A stretch of DNA of 64,000 nt from Rhizobium oryzicola (GCF_030504645.1 NZ_JAUKWQ010000003.1:372001-436000), one strand, 5' to 3'. Positions 15,432-25,362 are shown, counted from the stretch's first letter. The notes: generated by a model not told the origin, from the letters alone. Program-made: numbers and translations.

Positions 15432-17720
15432 TTAGAGGATCTTGTCGAGGGTAAGCGGCAGATCGCGGATACGTTTGCCGGTCGCGTGGAAGACGGCATT
15501 GGCAATAGCAGGCGCCACGCCGACAATGCCCACTTCACCCACGCCCTTGCCGCCCAGAACCGAGGCTTCCAGATCCGGTTCACCGACGGAGATCACCTCG
15601 ATATGCGGCACATCCGCATTGGTCGGGACCAGATAGTCGCCGAGATTGTTGTTGATGACACGACCATTGCGCGGATCGATCAAGCCTTCTTCCAACAGAG
15701 CCTGGCCGATGCCCATGATGATGCCACCGCGCCACTGGCTTTCGGCGAGCTTCGGATTGTAGATGAGGCCGCAATCGAAGGCGGAGACGATGCGGGAAAC
15801 CCTTACAGTCCCGAAATCCTCGTCCACCTTCACCTCGACGAAGTGAGCACCCCAGCTGTGGACGGAAAAGTCCGTCGCCGTTGGCCCCTGCACATTCGCC
15901 ATGGTGGTCCAGAACTTGTTGGCGTCTGCCGGCTTGGTTCCCTCCGGCAGCGTGTCGCGCCGCACTTCCAGGCTTTCCCGCCGCACTTGGCGGAGGAATG
16001 TCGCGAAATCGAGCGCGGGTCCATCACCGATCGAGGTGGTAATGCGACCGTTCTCGATGGAGAGCGTATTCGCCCCCGTCTCGCGGAAGGGTGAACCCTC
16101 CTCTGTCAGTGCCAGCGCGATCAGTTCTTCGCGCGCAGCGACGGCTGCCTTGTGGACCGCGCCCGTTATCGAAGATGCGAGCATGGAACCGCCTGCCACG
16201 GGGGCGCCGGCCCAGAGTGAATCCCCAAGCTTCACATCCACGAGGTCGACGGGCACGCCAAGCGCATCGGCTGCAGTCTGGGCGACGATCGTGTAAGTGC
16301 CCTGCCCCATGTCGATCGAGCCGCTTTCCACTTCGACCCGACCATTCGGCAGGATGCGGATCAGCGCTTCCGCGCTGTTGCGCAAATTGGGGAAGGTGCC
16401 GCAGCCAATACCCCAACCAATCAGCGTGCGCCCTTCCTTCATGGATCGCGGCGCATGGCTGCGGCGCGACCAGCCAAAGCGTTCCGCTCCCGTTTCAAGG
16501 GCTTCACGCAGCCGTCGCGAAGACCAGGGCTTGCCTGACTGGTAGTCATGGTCTGCGTAGTTCTTCAGACGCAGTTCCAGCGGGTCCATGCCGAGCTTGT
16601 AGGCAAGCTCGTCCATGGCGCTTTCGATGCCGAAGGCGCTCGGGTTCTTGCCTGGAGCGCGCAAGGCGCCTGGGGTCACAGTGTTGGTTTTGACAAGCGT
16701 ATGGCTTGAGCGGAAGTTCTCCACCGCGTACATCAGCGGGGTTGCCGCTTCGGTCTGTTCGGTGAAATCGGCATAGGTCGATGTTTCGTTGGCACCGTCC
16801 ACGATGATCGCCTGAAGCTTGCCGTCCTCGCTCGCACCGAGCTTGAGCGTCTGCTGCGTCGAGGCACGCCCGCCATAGGCGGTAAAGCCCTGCGAGCGGG
16901 TGACCGCCAGTTTCACAGGGCGCTGCAAGACCTTCGCCGCAAAGATTGCCACCGCACCGTAGAAGTAAGGTGCGCCTTTGGAGCCGAAGCCGCCGCCGAT
17001 GAAGGGCGAGATGACGCGGACATTCTCCAGCGGCAAGTCGAACCATTCCGAATACATGCGCGCCATGCCATGCGTCCACTGGCTGGGCTCCCAGACGGTC
17101 AACTGGTCGCCGGACCACTCGGCAATCAGGCCATGCGGCTCGATCGGCACGTGGTATTCGCGCGGTGTGCGATATTCCGCCTCCACCTGCACGGCGGCAC
17201 CAGCAAAGGCCGCCTCCGCATCGCCCCACTTCACGGCCATCTGGTCGAGAGATTTGCGGTTGTTTGCCTTGGGATCGAAGAGATCGACCACCACGGCACC
17301 CTCTTCATACTCCACCTTGACCAGTCGTGCCGCTTCGGCCGCCTGTTCGATGGTTTCTGCGATGACAGCCGCGATCGCCTGGCCGTTATAGGTCACGTCC
17401 AGAGACAGCGGATGATAGGGCACGATCTCCGGGCGGTTGCCGCCCCAGTCACCGGATACCAACAGGCCCATCTCGGTCTGCGGCGTGATCACCAACCGCA
17501 CGCCGGGTGAGGCTTCCGCCGCGCTCGTGTCGATCGATACGACACGGCCCGCGCCAATGGTGGCCGGTACCAGAACTGCATGGGCCACATTCTCGACCGG
17601 CTGTTCCAGCGCATAGGTCGCGCCGCCGGTAATTTTCAAACGACCGTCCAGTCGCGACAATCTGCTGCCGACGGCGCTGTCGGAGGCGCTGCCATGCTTG
17701 CGAGGTTCCATCAGGGTCAT
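15432..17720 (-). CDS. Molybdenum-cofactor subunit of a PaoABC-type aldehyde oxidoreductase
   Basis: Large catalytic subunit (762 residues) of a xanthine-dehydrogenase-family enzyme that binds the molybdopterin cofactor and hydroxylates aldehydes or similar substrates. It opens with the family N-terminus SRLSRLDGRLKITGGATYAL; cofactor-binding stretches include VISPFIGGGFGSKGA and GSIDMGQGTYTIVAQTAADA. The catalytic glutamate lies in KGVGEVGIVGVAPAIANAVF near the C-terminus. Its start overlaps the FAD-subunit stop by 4 bp. The closest characterised arrangement is PaoC/YagR of E. coli; the substrate here is not known. Confidence 0.92.
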   Translation of the reverse strand: MTLMEPRKHGSASDSAVGSRLSRLDGRLKITGGATYALEQPVENVAHAVLVPATIGAGRVVSIDTSAAEASPGVRLVITPQTEMGLLVSGDWGGNRPEIVPYHPLSLDVTYNGQAIAAVIAETIEQAAEAARLVKVEYEEGAVVVDLFDPKANNRKSLDQMAVKWGDAEAAFAGAAVQVEAEYRTPREYHVPIEPHGLIAEWSGDQLTVWEPSQWTHGMARMYSEWFDLPLENVRVISPFIGGGFGSKGAPYFYGAVAIFAAKVLQRPVKLAVTRSQGFTAYGGRASTQQTLKLGASEDGKLQAIIVDGANETSTYADFTEQTEAATPLMYAVENFRSSHTLVKTNTVTPGALRAPGKNPSAFGIESAMDELAYKLGMDPLELRLKNYADHDYQSGKPWSSRRLREALETGAERFGWSRRSHAPRSMKEGRTLIGWGIGCGTFPNLRNSAEALIRILPNGRVEVESGSIDMGQGTYTIVAQTAADALGVPVDLVDVKLGDSLWAGAPVAGGSMLASSITGAVHKAAVAAREELIALALTEEGSPFRETGANTLSIENGRITTSIGDGPALDFATFLRQVRRESLEVRRDTLPEGTKPADANKFWTTMANVQGPTATDFSVHSWGAHFVEVKVDEDFGTVRVSRIVSAFDCGLIYNPKLAESQWRGGIIMGIGQALLEEGLIDPRNGRVINNNLGDYLVPTNADVPHIEVISVGEPDLEASVLGGKGVGEVGIVGVAPAIANAVFHATGKRIRDLPLTLDKIL

Positions 17721-18703
17721 GCCAGACCTCCCACTGTCAGGATGGCACGCGCGACGACCCGCGGCACCAGATCGATCTTATAGGCGTTGTCGCCATGGGC
17801 GACCGCACCTTCCACGGCCAGACGCGAGGCCTCGCGAACCGTATCTTCCGTCAGTGTCTTGCCAATCAGTGCCTGTTCAACGGCGCGTGCGCGCCATGGC
17901 TTAGTCGCGACGCCGCCCAGTGCGACCCGGATGTCCCGGATCGTTCCGCCATCAGCCTCAAGTTCCAGTCCGACAGCGGCACTTGCCGCCGCAAACTCGT
18001 AGGACTGGCGATCGCGCACCTTGAGATAGAGCGACTTGCGCGCCGCAGGCGTGGCAGCGATGCGGATGCCTGTGATGATCTCACCCGGCTGCAGAACCGT
18101 TTCCCGATCCGGCGTATCGCCCGGCAGGAGGAAGAAGTCCTCGATGCCAATTTCGCGGCCGGTCAATTCGATCACGGCATCAAATGCCGTCAGAGCGACG
18201 GCCAGATCACCGTGATAGGTGGCAATGCAATGCTCGCTCACGCCAAGAACGGCATGATTGCGGGTGACGCCACCGAGCGCCGAACAGCCGGAACCGGGGT
18301 TGCGCTTGTTGCAGGCGGGGAAGGCAGCCGGATCACGGAAATAATTGCAGCGGGTTCGCTGCAGCAGATTGCCGCCGATGGTCGCCATGTTGCGCAGCTG
18401 CGCGGACGCAGCCAGCGACAGGGATTGCGTGACCGCCGGGAAATACTGTTGTAATTCAGCGTGTTCGGCCACGTCGCTCATGCGAGCAAGCGCGCCGATC
18501 TTGACGCCTCCATCCGTGACTTCGATCTCGCCGAAGCCCGTCAGCTTGCTGATATCGACAACCGCTTCCGGCTCCGTCACGCCGCATTTGGCGAGATCCA
18601 GCAGTGTCGTTCCACCCGCGATCAGCAGTGCGCCGGCCGCTTTAGCGCGGTGAGCTGCGTCCTCAAGAGAGGCGGCTAGACTGTAGGAAAATTCCCGCAT
18701 CAC
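17717..18703 (-). CDS. FAD subunit of a PaoABC-type aldehyde oxidoreductase
   Basis: Medium subunit, 328 residues, FAD_binding_5 fold with the CO-dehydrogenase flavoprotein C-terminal domain. FAD-contact motifs: LLIAGGTTLLDLAKCGV near residue 25, and AASAQLRNMATIGGNLLQRT near 105. It then has the cysteine-bearing segment RCNYFRD with PACNKRNPGSGCSALGG; the same arrangement binds an extra [4Fe-4S] cluster in PaoB, so this is PaoB-like rather than a simple xanthine dehydrogenase subunit. It overlaps the genes on both sides by 4 bp, consistent with co-assembly of the three subunits. Confidence 0.92.
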   Translation of the reverse strand: MMREFSYSLAASLEDAAHRAKAAGALLIAGGTTLLDLAKCGVTEPEAVVDISKLTGFGEIEVTDGGVKIGALARMSDVAEHAELQQYFPAVTQSLSLAASAQLRNMATIGGNLLQRTRCNYFRDPAAFPACNKRNPGSGCSALGGVTRNHAVLGVSEHCIATYHGDLAVALTAFDAVIELTGREIGIEDFFLLPGDTPDRETVLQPGEIITGIRIAATPAARKSLYLKVRDRQSYEFAAASAAVGLELEADGGTIRDIRVALGGVATKPWRARAVEQALIGKTLTEDTVREASRLAVEGAVAHGDNAYKIDLVPRVVARAILTVGGLA

Positions 18704-19173
18704 ACCGCCTCCGCTGCCTGTCGCACCGCGGCGACGATGGAATTATAGGCCCCGCACCGACAGAGATTTCCGGACATGTATTCGCGGATTTCCGCCTCTG
18801 AACCCGCATGCCCTTCCTTGATGCAGGCAACGGCGGACATGATCTGGCCCGGCGTGCAATAGCCGCACTGGAAGGCATCGTGCTCCAGGAATGCCTCTTG
18901 TACCGGATGCAGCGCTCCATCCGCGCCGGCCAGTCCTTCAATGGTTGTGATCTCAGCACCTTCCGCCTGGGCGGCGAGCGTGAGACAGGAGAGAACGCGG
19001 CGACCATCGACAAACACCGTGCAGGCGCCGCATTGCCCCTGGTCGCACCCCTTCTTCGTCCCCGTCAGATGCAGGTGTTCGCGCAGAGCGTCGAGCAGCG
19101 TAACACGCGGCTCAACGTCAAGGGCATGCGATTGCCCGTTGATTTTTAGATTCAACGAAATTGGATCTGTCAT
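18700..19173 (-). CDS. [2Fe-2S] subunit of a PaoABC-type aldehyde oxidoreductase
   Basis: Small iron-sulfur subunit, 157 residues. I use the ATG at 19173 (MTDPISLNLKINGQ), which follows GAGGAGCTGTG; an adjacent GTG at 19176 is less likely. The plant-type ferredoxin motif is GCDQGQCGACTVFVDGRR plus SC; the second cluster is CGYCTPGQIMSAVACI and CRCGAYNSIV. E. coli PaoA carries a Tat signal, but no signal peptide is present here, so this enzyme is probably cytoplasmic. It is the first gene of the operon and divergent from a TetR regulator. Confidence 0.92.
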   Translation of the reverse strand: MTDPISLNLKINGQSHALDVEPRVTLLDALREHLHLTGTKKGCDQGQCGACTVFVDGRRVLSCLTLAAQAEGAEITTIEGLAGADGALHPVQEAFLEHDAFQCGYCTPGQIMSAVACIKEGHAGSEAEIREYMSGNLCRCGAYNSIVAAVRQAAEAV

Positions 19174-19323
19174 CACAGCTCCTCATGTGTGAGACTACAG
19201 TGGTTCGCAGCGGATGCGCCTCGCATCAGGCACTGCTTTCGAATGGCGTGTCGAGCCTCGCGGAATATTTCTCCATGACATCCGACCGGCTTCTGGACTA
19301 AAACGGCAATAGGCAACCTCAAT

Positions 19324-19337
19324 CGGAGGCGCCTCCG
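19324..19337. promoter_or_regulatory. Perfect palindrome, candidate TetR operator
   Basis: CGGAGGCGCCTCCG is a perfect 14-bp palindrome in the 222-bp space between the oxidoreductase operon and the divergent TetR gene, 59 bp before the latter. Position and symmetry suit a TetR-family dimer site. Confidence 0.6.
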
Positions 19338-19395
19338 TTTAACTTAGGCTGAGTTTGGCAAGGGTCAAGCTCACAGAGACGCCGGAAAGCGAATT

Positions 19396-19983
19396 TTGTC
19401 AGAGATCGCCCCCAAGGCTTGCGCCCCAAAGCAGCGCGCAGACGCCCTCCGCAATCGTGAAAAGCTTGTGGAATCAGCCGGGCGTGCCTTTTCGACGCAT
19501 GGTGTTTCGACGTCTCTTGAAGATATCGCCCGACAGGCCGGTGTGGGGATCGGAACGCTCTACCGCCACTTTCCCACACGTGAGCATCTTGTTGAGGCTG
19601 TCTATCGCCGAGAGCTGGAAAGCCTTGCCGCCGCCGCCGACAGGCTGTCGGCCACACACGCCCCTGATGTCGCGCTGGAAGAGTGGATGCGGCGGTTCGT
19701 GGGTTACATCGCGGCCAAGCGCGGCATGGCCGCCAGCCTGAAGATCCTCTTCAATTCCAACTCGACATTGTTTGCTGATGGTGCAGGCAAGATCCGCGAA
19801 GCCTTCGACCAGCTTCGTTCCCGTGCTGTGGCAGAAAAACTCATCCGCGACGACGTGGATGCCAGCGACATCATGCATGTGCTCTACGGCATTTATTCCA
19901 TGCCTGACGGGCCCGATTGGCAAGAGCGGTCGCAAAAGCTCATCGGGGTTCTGATGGACGGCTTGCGAACGCATTCCTCATGA
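19396..19983 (+). CDS. TetR family transcriptional regulator
   Basis: 195-residue repressor-type regulator. The N-terminal helix-turn-helix is clear: ESAGRAFSTHGVSTSLEDIA, then QAGVGIGTLYRHFPTREHLV. The C-terminal ligand domain (about 80-190, with EWMRRFVGYIAAKRGMAASL) resembles the TetR_C family often found with flavin or aldehyde enzymes. The start appears to be TTG at 19396 with GGAAAG upstream; no ATG or GTG occurs earlier in frame close enough. It is divergent from the molybdenum oxidoreductase operon, with a perfect palindrome between, so it likely represses that operon. The inducer is unknown. Confidence 0.9.
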   Translation: MSEIAPKACAPKQRADALRNREKLVESAGRAFSTHGVSTSLEDIARQAGVGIGTLYRHFPTREHLVEAVYRRELESLAAAADRLSATHAPDVALEEWMRRFVGYIAAKRGMAASLKILFNSNSTLFADGAGKIREAFDQLRSRAVAEKLIRDDVDASDIMHVLYGIYSMPDGPDWQERSQKLIGVLMDGLRTHSS

Positions 19984-20028
19984 GTTCGCAAGCCCACCCT
20001 AAGCAACCAGATTAATGGCGTCTGACAC

Positions 20029-21828
20029 TCACGCCAGGGATTGGCGATAGGCTCGCCATCCGCCGAAGTGCGTTACGTCTTGCGCGCCCTGCAGCGCATA
20101 AGGCTCGCAAAGGAACCCAGAGACCTGGCTGCCGTCATCGAGCGTGACCTTGCCGATGCCAAGCGGAGCCGGGATGTTCTGCACAAAGCGCCCGAAGGCC
20201 GCGGGCGTGACCTTCCAGACTTCCACTTCCAGCCCCGGCCCCGCAAAACCCGGCTCGCGGATCAGGCCCGGCTTCGGCGGCGTGGTGTTGGGCAGAACGA
20301 AAAGGCGATAGTCGCCTGCCGTGCGGCAGACCTTCAGGAATTTTCCGCCGGGACCGGTCAGTTCGTGGTTGAGCGGCATGCCCGTCAGATGCGCGCCGAC
20401 GACCATGATGGTGACGAGCCCGTCATCGGCTTCTGCAACCTTCGAAGCTTCCGGCAGGGCCGCCGTTCTGTCCTTGCCCATGCCAGAGGCGACCGCACGA
20501 TGCATGGCGTCTGCGAACGGCGCCAGCGCATCGTCTGAGAAGGACGGGCCGAAGAAGGTCACACCATTGGGTAGACCGTCCGGCCCGAAGCCGCCGGGCA
20601 CGGCAATCGCCGCGTAACCGAACAAGTTGGCGAAATTGGTGTAGCGCCCGAAGTGACTGTTCTTGGTGATCGGGTCCGCCAGCATCGCCTCGACCGTATA
20701 GGTGGTCGGCGAGGTCGGCAGCATCAGCAGATCAAGCTTTTCCCATTCGGCCAGCGCCTTCTGGCGCAGATGACCAAGCTTGTACTGGCCCTCGAAGGCG
20801 GCAACCGCATCATAGGCCTTCGCGCCCTCGATGATCTTGCGAACGGTCGGGTCGAAATCATCGGCATTCGTCGCGATGAAATCCTTCACCGCAGCCAGCC
20901 GTTCCGCCACCCAGGGGCCGTTGTAGAGCAGTTCGGCGGCCTGCCGGAAAGGCGCATAATCGAAGGGCACGATGGTCGCACCGAGCGACTTTGCCCGTTC
21001 GATGGCCGCATCGTAGAGCGCTTCGACTGCCTTGTTGCCGAAGAATTCGCGTTCAGCACCTTCAAGAACGCCGATGCGCAAACCGGATCCAGGCAGCTTG
21101 GCTGGTTCAGCCTTGCGCGAATAGGGATCGCCCGCATCATAGCCGTCCATGACCTTGCGGATCGCCACCCCATCGCCCACCGTCGCGGCAAACACCGTCA
21201 CCACATCGACGCTGCGGCAGGCAGGTACGACGCCGACATTCGGCACTAGCCCCGGCGTCGGCTTGATGCCGACGAGATTATTGAAGGCCGCCGGAACGCG
21301 TCCAGAACCCGCCGTATCCGTTCCCATTGCGAACGTGGCCAAGCCTGCACCAACCGCGACCGCCGACCCGGAGGAAGAACCACCAGAAACGTAATCCTTG
21401 TTGAAGACCGAACGCGGTGCGCCATAGGGCGAACGGGTGCCGTTCAGGCCTGTCGCGAACTGGTCGAGATTGGTCTTGCCGATCACGATTGCGCCCGCTG
21501 CCTTCAGACGAGCAACGACGGTCGCATCTTTTTCCGGGTGATAGGCAAAGGCAGGGCACGCAGCTGTCGTCGGAAGTCCGGTCACGTCGATATTGTCCTT
21601 CACCGCAAAGGGAATGCCCCAGAGCGGAAGGCTGTTCGGCTCCGGCGCCTTTTCCATCAGGGCTTCGGCGGCGGCGCGAAGATCATCGTCCGGGGTCTGG
21701 GTGATGAAAATTGCGGGATCATCGGACGCCTTGCGCCGCGCGATGACCTCCTCCACCAAATCAAGTGGGGTCAGACCAGAGGCATAGGCCGCTTTCAACG
21801 AGGCAAGATCCAGTATGGTAGGCAGCAT
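20029..21828 (-). CDS. atzF: Allophanate hydrolase
   Basis: Cytoplasmic amidase that cleaves allophanate to ammonia and carbon dioxide, the last step of guanidine/urea carboxylase pathways; 599 residues, standard AtzF length. The amidase-signature triad is visible: Lys in PFAVKDNIDVTGLPTT, and the two Ser residues in SGGSSSGSAVAVGAG and MGTDTAGSGRVPAAF. A C-terminal domain (about 470-599, MVVGAHLTGMPLNHELTGPG onward) is typical of full-length allophanate hydrolases. It abuts the carboxylase gene without a gap and ends the guanidine operon. Confidence 0.95.
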   Translation of the reverse strand: MLPTILDLASLKAAYASGLTPLDLVEEVIARRKASDDPAIFITQTPDDDLRAAAEALMEKAPEPNSLPLWGIPFAVKDNIDVTGLPTTAACPAFAYHPEKDATVVARLKAAGAIVIGKTNLDQFATGLNGTRSPYGAPRSVFNKDYVSGGSSSGSAVAVGAGLATFAMGTDTAGSGRVPAAFNNLVGIKPTPGLVPNVGVVPACRSVDVVTVFAATVGDGVAIRKVMDGYDAGDPYSRKAEPAKLPGSGLRIGVLEGAEREFFGNKAVEALYDAAIERAKSLGATIVPFDYAPFRQAAELLYNGPWVAERLAAVKDFIATNADDFDPTVRKIIEGAKAYDAVAAFEGQYKLGHLRQKALAEWEKLDLLMLPTSPTTYTVEAMLADPITKNSHFGRYTNFANLFGYAAIAVPGGFGPDGLPNGVTFFGPSFSDDALAPFADAMHRAVASGMGKDRTAALPEASKVAEADDGLVTIMVVGAHLTGMPLNHELTGPGGKFLKVCRTAGDYRLFVLPNTTPPKPGLIREPGFAGPGLEVEVWKVTPAAFGRFVQNIPAPLGIGKVTLDDGSQVSGFLCEPYALQGAQDVTHFGGWRAYRQSLA

Positions 21829-24800
21829 TCAAACATCCTCCAGTACGACCAGAACATCGCCGGCCTTGACGTTTCGACCCGGCCCTGCCCGCAAGTCCCG
21901 GATGCGTCCGGCAGCATGGGCAGTCACGGTGATTTCCATTTTCATCGATTCAATGATGGCAAGCGTTTCGCCAGCTTCCACACGCTGGCCAGGCTCGACA
22001 AGCACTTTCCAGACATTGCCGGGGACGGCGCTTTCCACGCCGAAGCAGCCGTCAGGAATATCGCCGCCAAGGCCTGGGCCGGCCCCCTCGTCCACCTGGA
22101 AACTGTCGAGCCCCTGTTCCTTCCAGCGCTGACGCTCCGCCTCGAATGCCGCCTGCTGGCCCTGCTTGAAGGCAGAGATGCCGGCAGCGTTACGCGCCAT
22201 TTCGGCTTCGTAATCAGCGTAGGAGAAGGTACCCTCCTCGATACGAACCGGGTATCCCCCATGGGGGAAGGCTGCGCGCGCCTCCGTCAACTCGTCATGG
22301 CTGACGGGGAAGAAGCGGATCTGGTCGAAGAAATCCAGAAGCCACGGCTTGTCCTTGCCAAACACCTGCGTCTGCCGCCATGTGTTCCACACTTGGATCG
22401 TGCGGCCGAAGAGTTGGTAACCGCCCGGCCCTTCCATGCCATAGATGCACATGTAAGCGCCGCCGATGCCGACGGCGTTTTCCGGGGTCCAGGTGCGGGC
22501 CGGGTTATATTTGGTGGTAACAAGACGGTGGCGCGGGTCGATGGGCGTTGCGACCGGCGCACCGAGGTAGACGTCCCCTAGACCCATCACCAGATAGGAG
22601 GCATCGAAGATGGTGTTCTTGACCGCCTGCTCATCCGCCAACCCGTTGATGCGGCGGATGAATTCGATATTGGATGGGCACCAAGGCGCATTGGGCCGCA
22701 CCAGCTCCTGATATTTCCGCATGGCGAGTTCAGCCTGCGGATCGTTCCACGATAGCGGCAGCCAGACCGTGCGGCTCGGCACCTTCACCTCCGAGACCGC
22801 AGGCAGGCTTTTCTCGATCTCCGCCAGCAGTCCCAGAAGCTTCGTCCGAGAAAGCACGGTGCTGTCGTAATGGATCTGTAATGAGCGAATGCCGGGCGTC
22901 AGGTCGATCAGCCCCGGCAGTTTCGCGGCCTTCACCGCCTGCATCAAAAGATGGACGCGCATGCGAATGCCGATATCGAGCTGCATCGGACCGTATTCGA
23001 CCAGCAGGTTATCATCCCCCTGACGGCGATAGACGACCGGGATCAGGCCCGCTTCGTTAGCAGTAAGGATGGGCGAACCGATGGCTGGCGCACGCAGTCT
23101 AGGCGCCGCCAAGACATCATCCTCTTGCCGCTCAACAGCATGAAACCGGATCTTATCCCCCGGCTTGAACTGGCCCATCTTCCACTGCTCATCGCGGGCG
23201 ATGACCGCCGGGCAGACGAAGCCGCCGAGGCTTGGGCCATCAGGTCCGAGGATGATCGGCATATCGCCGGTAAAATCGATCGCGCCAATCGCATAGGCAT
23301 TGTCATGCAGGTTGGAGGGGTGCAACCCCGCCTCGCCGCCATCGGCGCGCGCCCATTTTGGCGCAGGGCCGATCAGCCGCACGCCGGTGCGGGCCGAGTT
23401 GAAATGCACCTCGTATTCAGTGGAAAACAGCGTTTCGATGTCTTCTTGAAGGAAGAAATCCGGCGCGCCGTGCGGCCCATAGAGGACGCCGACGGACCAT
23501 TCCCGTGTCAGTTCTGCCGGCTCATTGGCGGGCTTTACGTCCACCTGAGCCCCTCGGGGAAGCCGCAACACATGGCCTGCCCGAAGCGTGCCGGTGGCAT
23601 TGCCGCCGAACTGGCCGAGGCCGAAGGTCGCGCGAGAGCCCATGACAACAGGCGCATCGAAGCCACCGGAAACGGCCAGATAAGCCCGTTGTCCCGCGCC
23701 GCTGATCGAGCCGATCGATAGCGTCTGCCCTGCCTTGACGGCAACAGCTTCACCATGGGGAACCGGGACACCGTCAAGCTTCATCGGCATGTCCGCGCCG
23801 GCCAAAGCAATCGTGACGTCCGAGAAGAACTTCAGCACTGGACCGGAGACGGTGAGCTCCAAGGCTGCCGTGTGGTCATGATTGCCGACAAGGCGGTTTG
23901 CGTGACGGAAGGAGCGCTCATCCATAGGCCCTGACGGTGGCACCCCCACATGCCAGAGGCCGAGACGGCCCGGCAGTTCCTGCAGGCTGGATTGCGCGCC
24001 GGGCGAAATGACTTCCACCACGTCAGGCACGAAATCGAAATCCTTCAGAGCCGTGGTGGCGACATCACCGCTGTTGAACAGGTCGGAGGCAGCGATGGCT
24101 TTCAGGTATTCGAGGTTCGTCTCGATGCCGCAGAGCGAGGTTTTTGCCAAGGCAGAGGACAGGGCCGCAATGGCAGCCTCTCGGCTCTCGCCTGATACGA
24201 TCACCTTGGCGAGCATGGGATCGTAGAATGGCGTGACCTCCGTTCCCGTTTCCACCCAGCCATCGACGCGAGCTTCCTCGGGAAACACCACTTCGGTCAG
24301 CAGACCGGCGCTGGGGCGAAAACCGGCATGAGGCATTTCCGCATAGACACGGGCCTCGATGGCCGCACCCTTCGGCACAAGGTGCTCCTTGCCCGTCAGC
24401 ACATCCTCGCCAGCGGCCTGCCGGATCATCCATTCGACGAGATCGACACCGAAGACCGCTTCCGTCACCGGATGCTCCACCTGAAGGCGGGTGTTGACCT
24501 CCAGAAAGTAGAACTCCTTCCGCGCCGGATCATAGATGAACTCGACGGTTCCAGCAGATGCGTAAGCCACCTGTTGGCCTAGCGATACGGCTGCCGCATG
24601 CAGGCGTTGACGAACAGCATCAGACAATCCCGGCGCTGGCGTTTCCTCGATCACCTTCTGGTTCCGGCGTTGGAGCGAGCAGTCGCGTTCCCCCAGCGCA
24701 ATCACGCGGCCCTTGCCGTCGCCAAAGATCTGCACTTCCACATGACGCGCCTTGGCAACGAAGCGTTCCAGATAGACGCGTGCATCGCCGAAGCTGGATT

Positions 24801-25362
24801 TCGCGATGCGTTGCACGCTGTCGAAGGCGGCCGCTAGTGCATCCGCACTATCGCAAAGCTGCATGCCGATGCCACCGCCGCCTGCCGTCGATTTCAGCAT
24901 CACCGGATAGCCGATCTCTTGCGCAGCTGTCAGCGCCTCGTCGCGGCTTGCGAGCAGGCCGGAACCGGGCAGCAGCGGCACGCCGCTGGCCTTCGCCAGG
25001 TCGCGGGCGGTATGCTTCAGACCGAAGGCAGAGATATTCGCCGGCGAAGGTCCGATGAAGGTGATGCCTTCCGCCTTCAGCCGTTCGGCAAAGCCGATAT
25101 TCTCCGACAGAAAACCATAGCCCGGATGCACCGCTTCCGCACCCGTCTGGCGGCAGGCAGCAATCACGGCATCCACATTCAGGTAGCTTTCGGACGCCGG
25201 GGCGGGACCGAGACGAACCGCCTCGTCCGCCATCAGCACGGCCTTGGAGAAACGATCGGCATCGGAATAGACCGCGACGCTCGCAATCCGCATCTTGCGA
25301 AGCGTCTTGATGACGCGGACGGCGATTTCGCCGCGATTGGCAATCAATACCTTCTTGAACAT
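21829..25362 (-). CDS. Guanidine (urea) carboxylase, biotin-dependent
   Basis: Large biotin enzyme, 1177 residues, that carboxylates guanidine (family members were first called urea carboxylases). Order of domains: biotin carboxylase (MFKKVLIANRGEIAVRVIKT, ATP-grasp KSTAGGGGIGMQL, EVNTRLQVEHPVTEAVFGVD), then allophanate-hydrolase-subunit-like KipA/KipI carboxyltransferase regions, and a biotinyl domain with IIESMKMEITVTAH near the end. The start at 25362 shares a base with the upstream DUF1989 gene's TGA. A guanidine-I riboswitch before the operon and the two DUF1989 partners argue strongly for guanidine over urea as the physiological substrate. Confidence 0.94.
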   Translation of the reverse strand: MFKKVLIANRGEIAVRVIKTLRKMRIASVAVYSDADRFSKAVLMADEAVRLGPAPASESYLNVDAVIAACRQTGAEAVHPGYGFLSENIGFAERLKAEGITFIGPSPANISAFGLKHTARDLAKASGVPLLPGSGLLASRDEALTAAQEIGYPVMLKSTAGGGGIGMQLCDSADALAAAFDSVQRIAKSSFGDARVYLERFVAKARHVEVQIFGDGKGRVIALGERDCSLQRRNQKVIEETPAPGLSDAVRQRLHAAAVSLGQQVAYASAGTVEFIYDPARKEFYFLEVNTRLQVEHPVTEAVFGVDLVEWMIRQAAGEDVLTGKEHLVPKGAAIEARVYAEMPHAGFRPSAGLLTEVVFPEEARVDGWVETGTEVTPFYDPMLAKVIVSGESREAAIAALSSALAKTSLCGIETNLEYLKAIAASDLFNSGDVATTALKDFDFVPDVVEVISPGAQSSLQELPGRLGLWHVGVPPSGPMDERSFRHANRLVGNHDHTAALELTVSGPVLKFFSDVTIALAGADMPMKLDGVPVPHGEAVAVKAGQTLSIGSISGAGQRAYLAVSGGFDAPVVMGSRATFGLGQFGGNATGTLRAGHVLRLPRGAQVDVKPANEPAELTREWSVGVLYGPHGAPDFFLQEDIETLFSTEYEVHFNSARTGVRLIGPAPKWARADGGEAGLHPSNLHDNAYAIGAIDFTGDMPIILGPDGPSLGGFVCPAVIARDEQWKMGQFKPGDKIRFHAVERQEDDVLAAPRLRAPAIGSPILTANEAGLIPVVYRRQGDDNLLVEYGPMQLDIGIRMRVHLLMQAVKAAKLPGLIDLTPGIRSLQIHYDSTVLSRTKLLGLLAEIEKSLPAVSEVKVPSRTVWLPLSWNDPQAELAMRKYQELVRPNAPWCPSNIEFIRRINGLADEQAVKNTIFDASYLVMGLGDVYLGAPVATPIDPRHRLVTTKYNPARTWTPENAVGIGGAYMCIYGMEGPGGYQLFGRTIQVWNTWRQTQVFGKDKPWLLDFFDQIRFFPVSHDELTEARAAFPHGGYPVRIEEGTFSYADYEAEMARNAAGISAFKQGQQAAFEAERQRWKEQGLDSFQVDEGAGPGLGGDIPDGCFGVESAVPGNVWKVLVEPGQRVEAGETLAIIESMKMEITVTAHAAGRIRDLRAGPGRNVKAGDVLVVLEDV

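Noticed and set aside
20029-25362. Urea degradation as the main role of the carboxylase/hydrolase pair
   Set aside because: The guanidine-specific riboswitch and the DUF1989 pair make guanidine the better-supported substrate.
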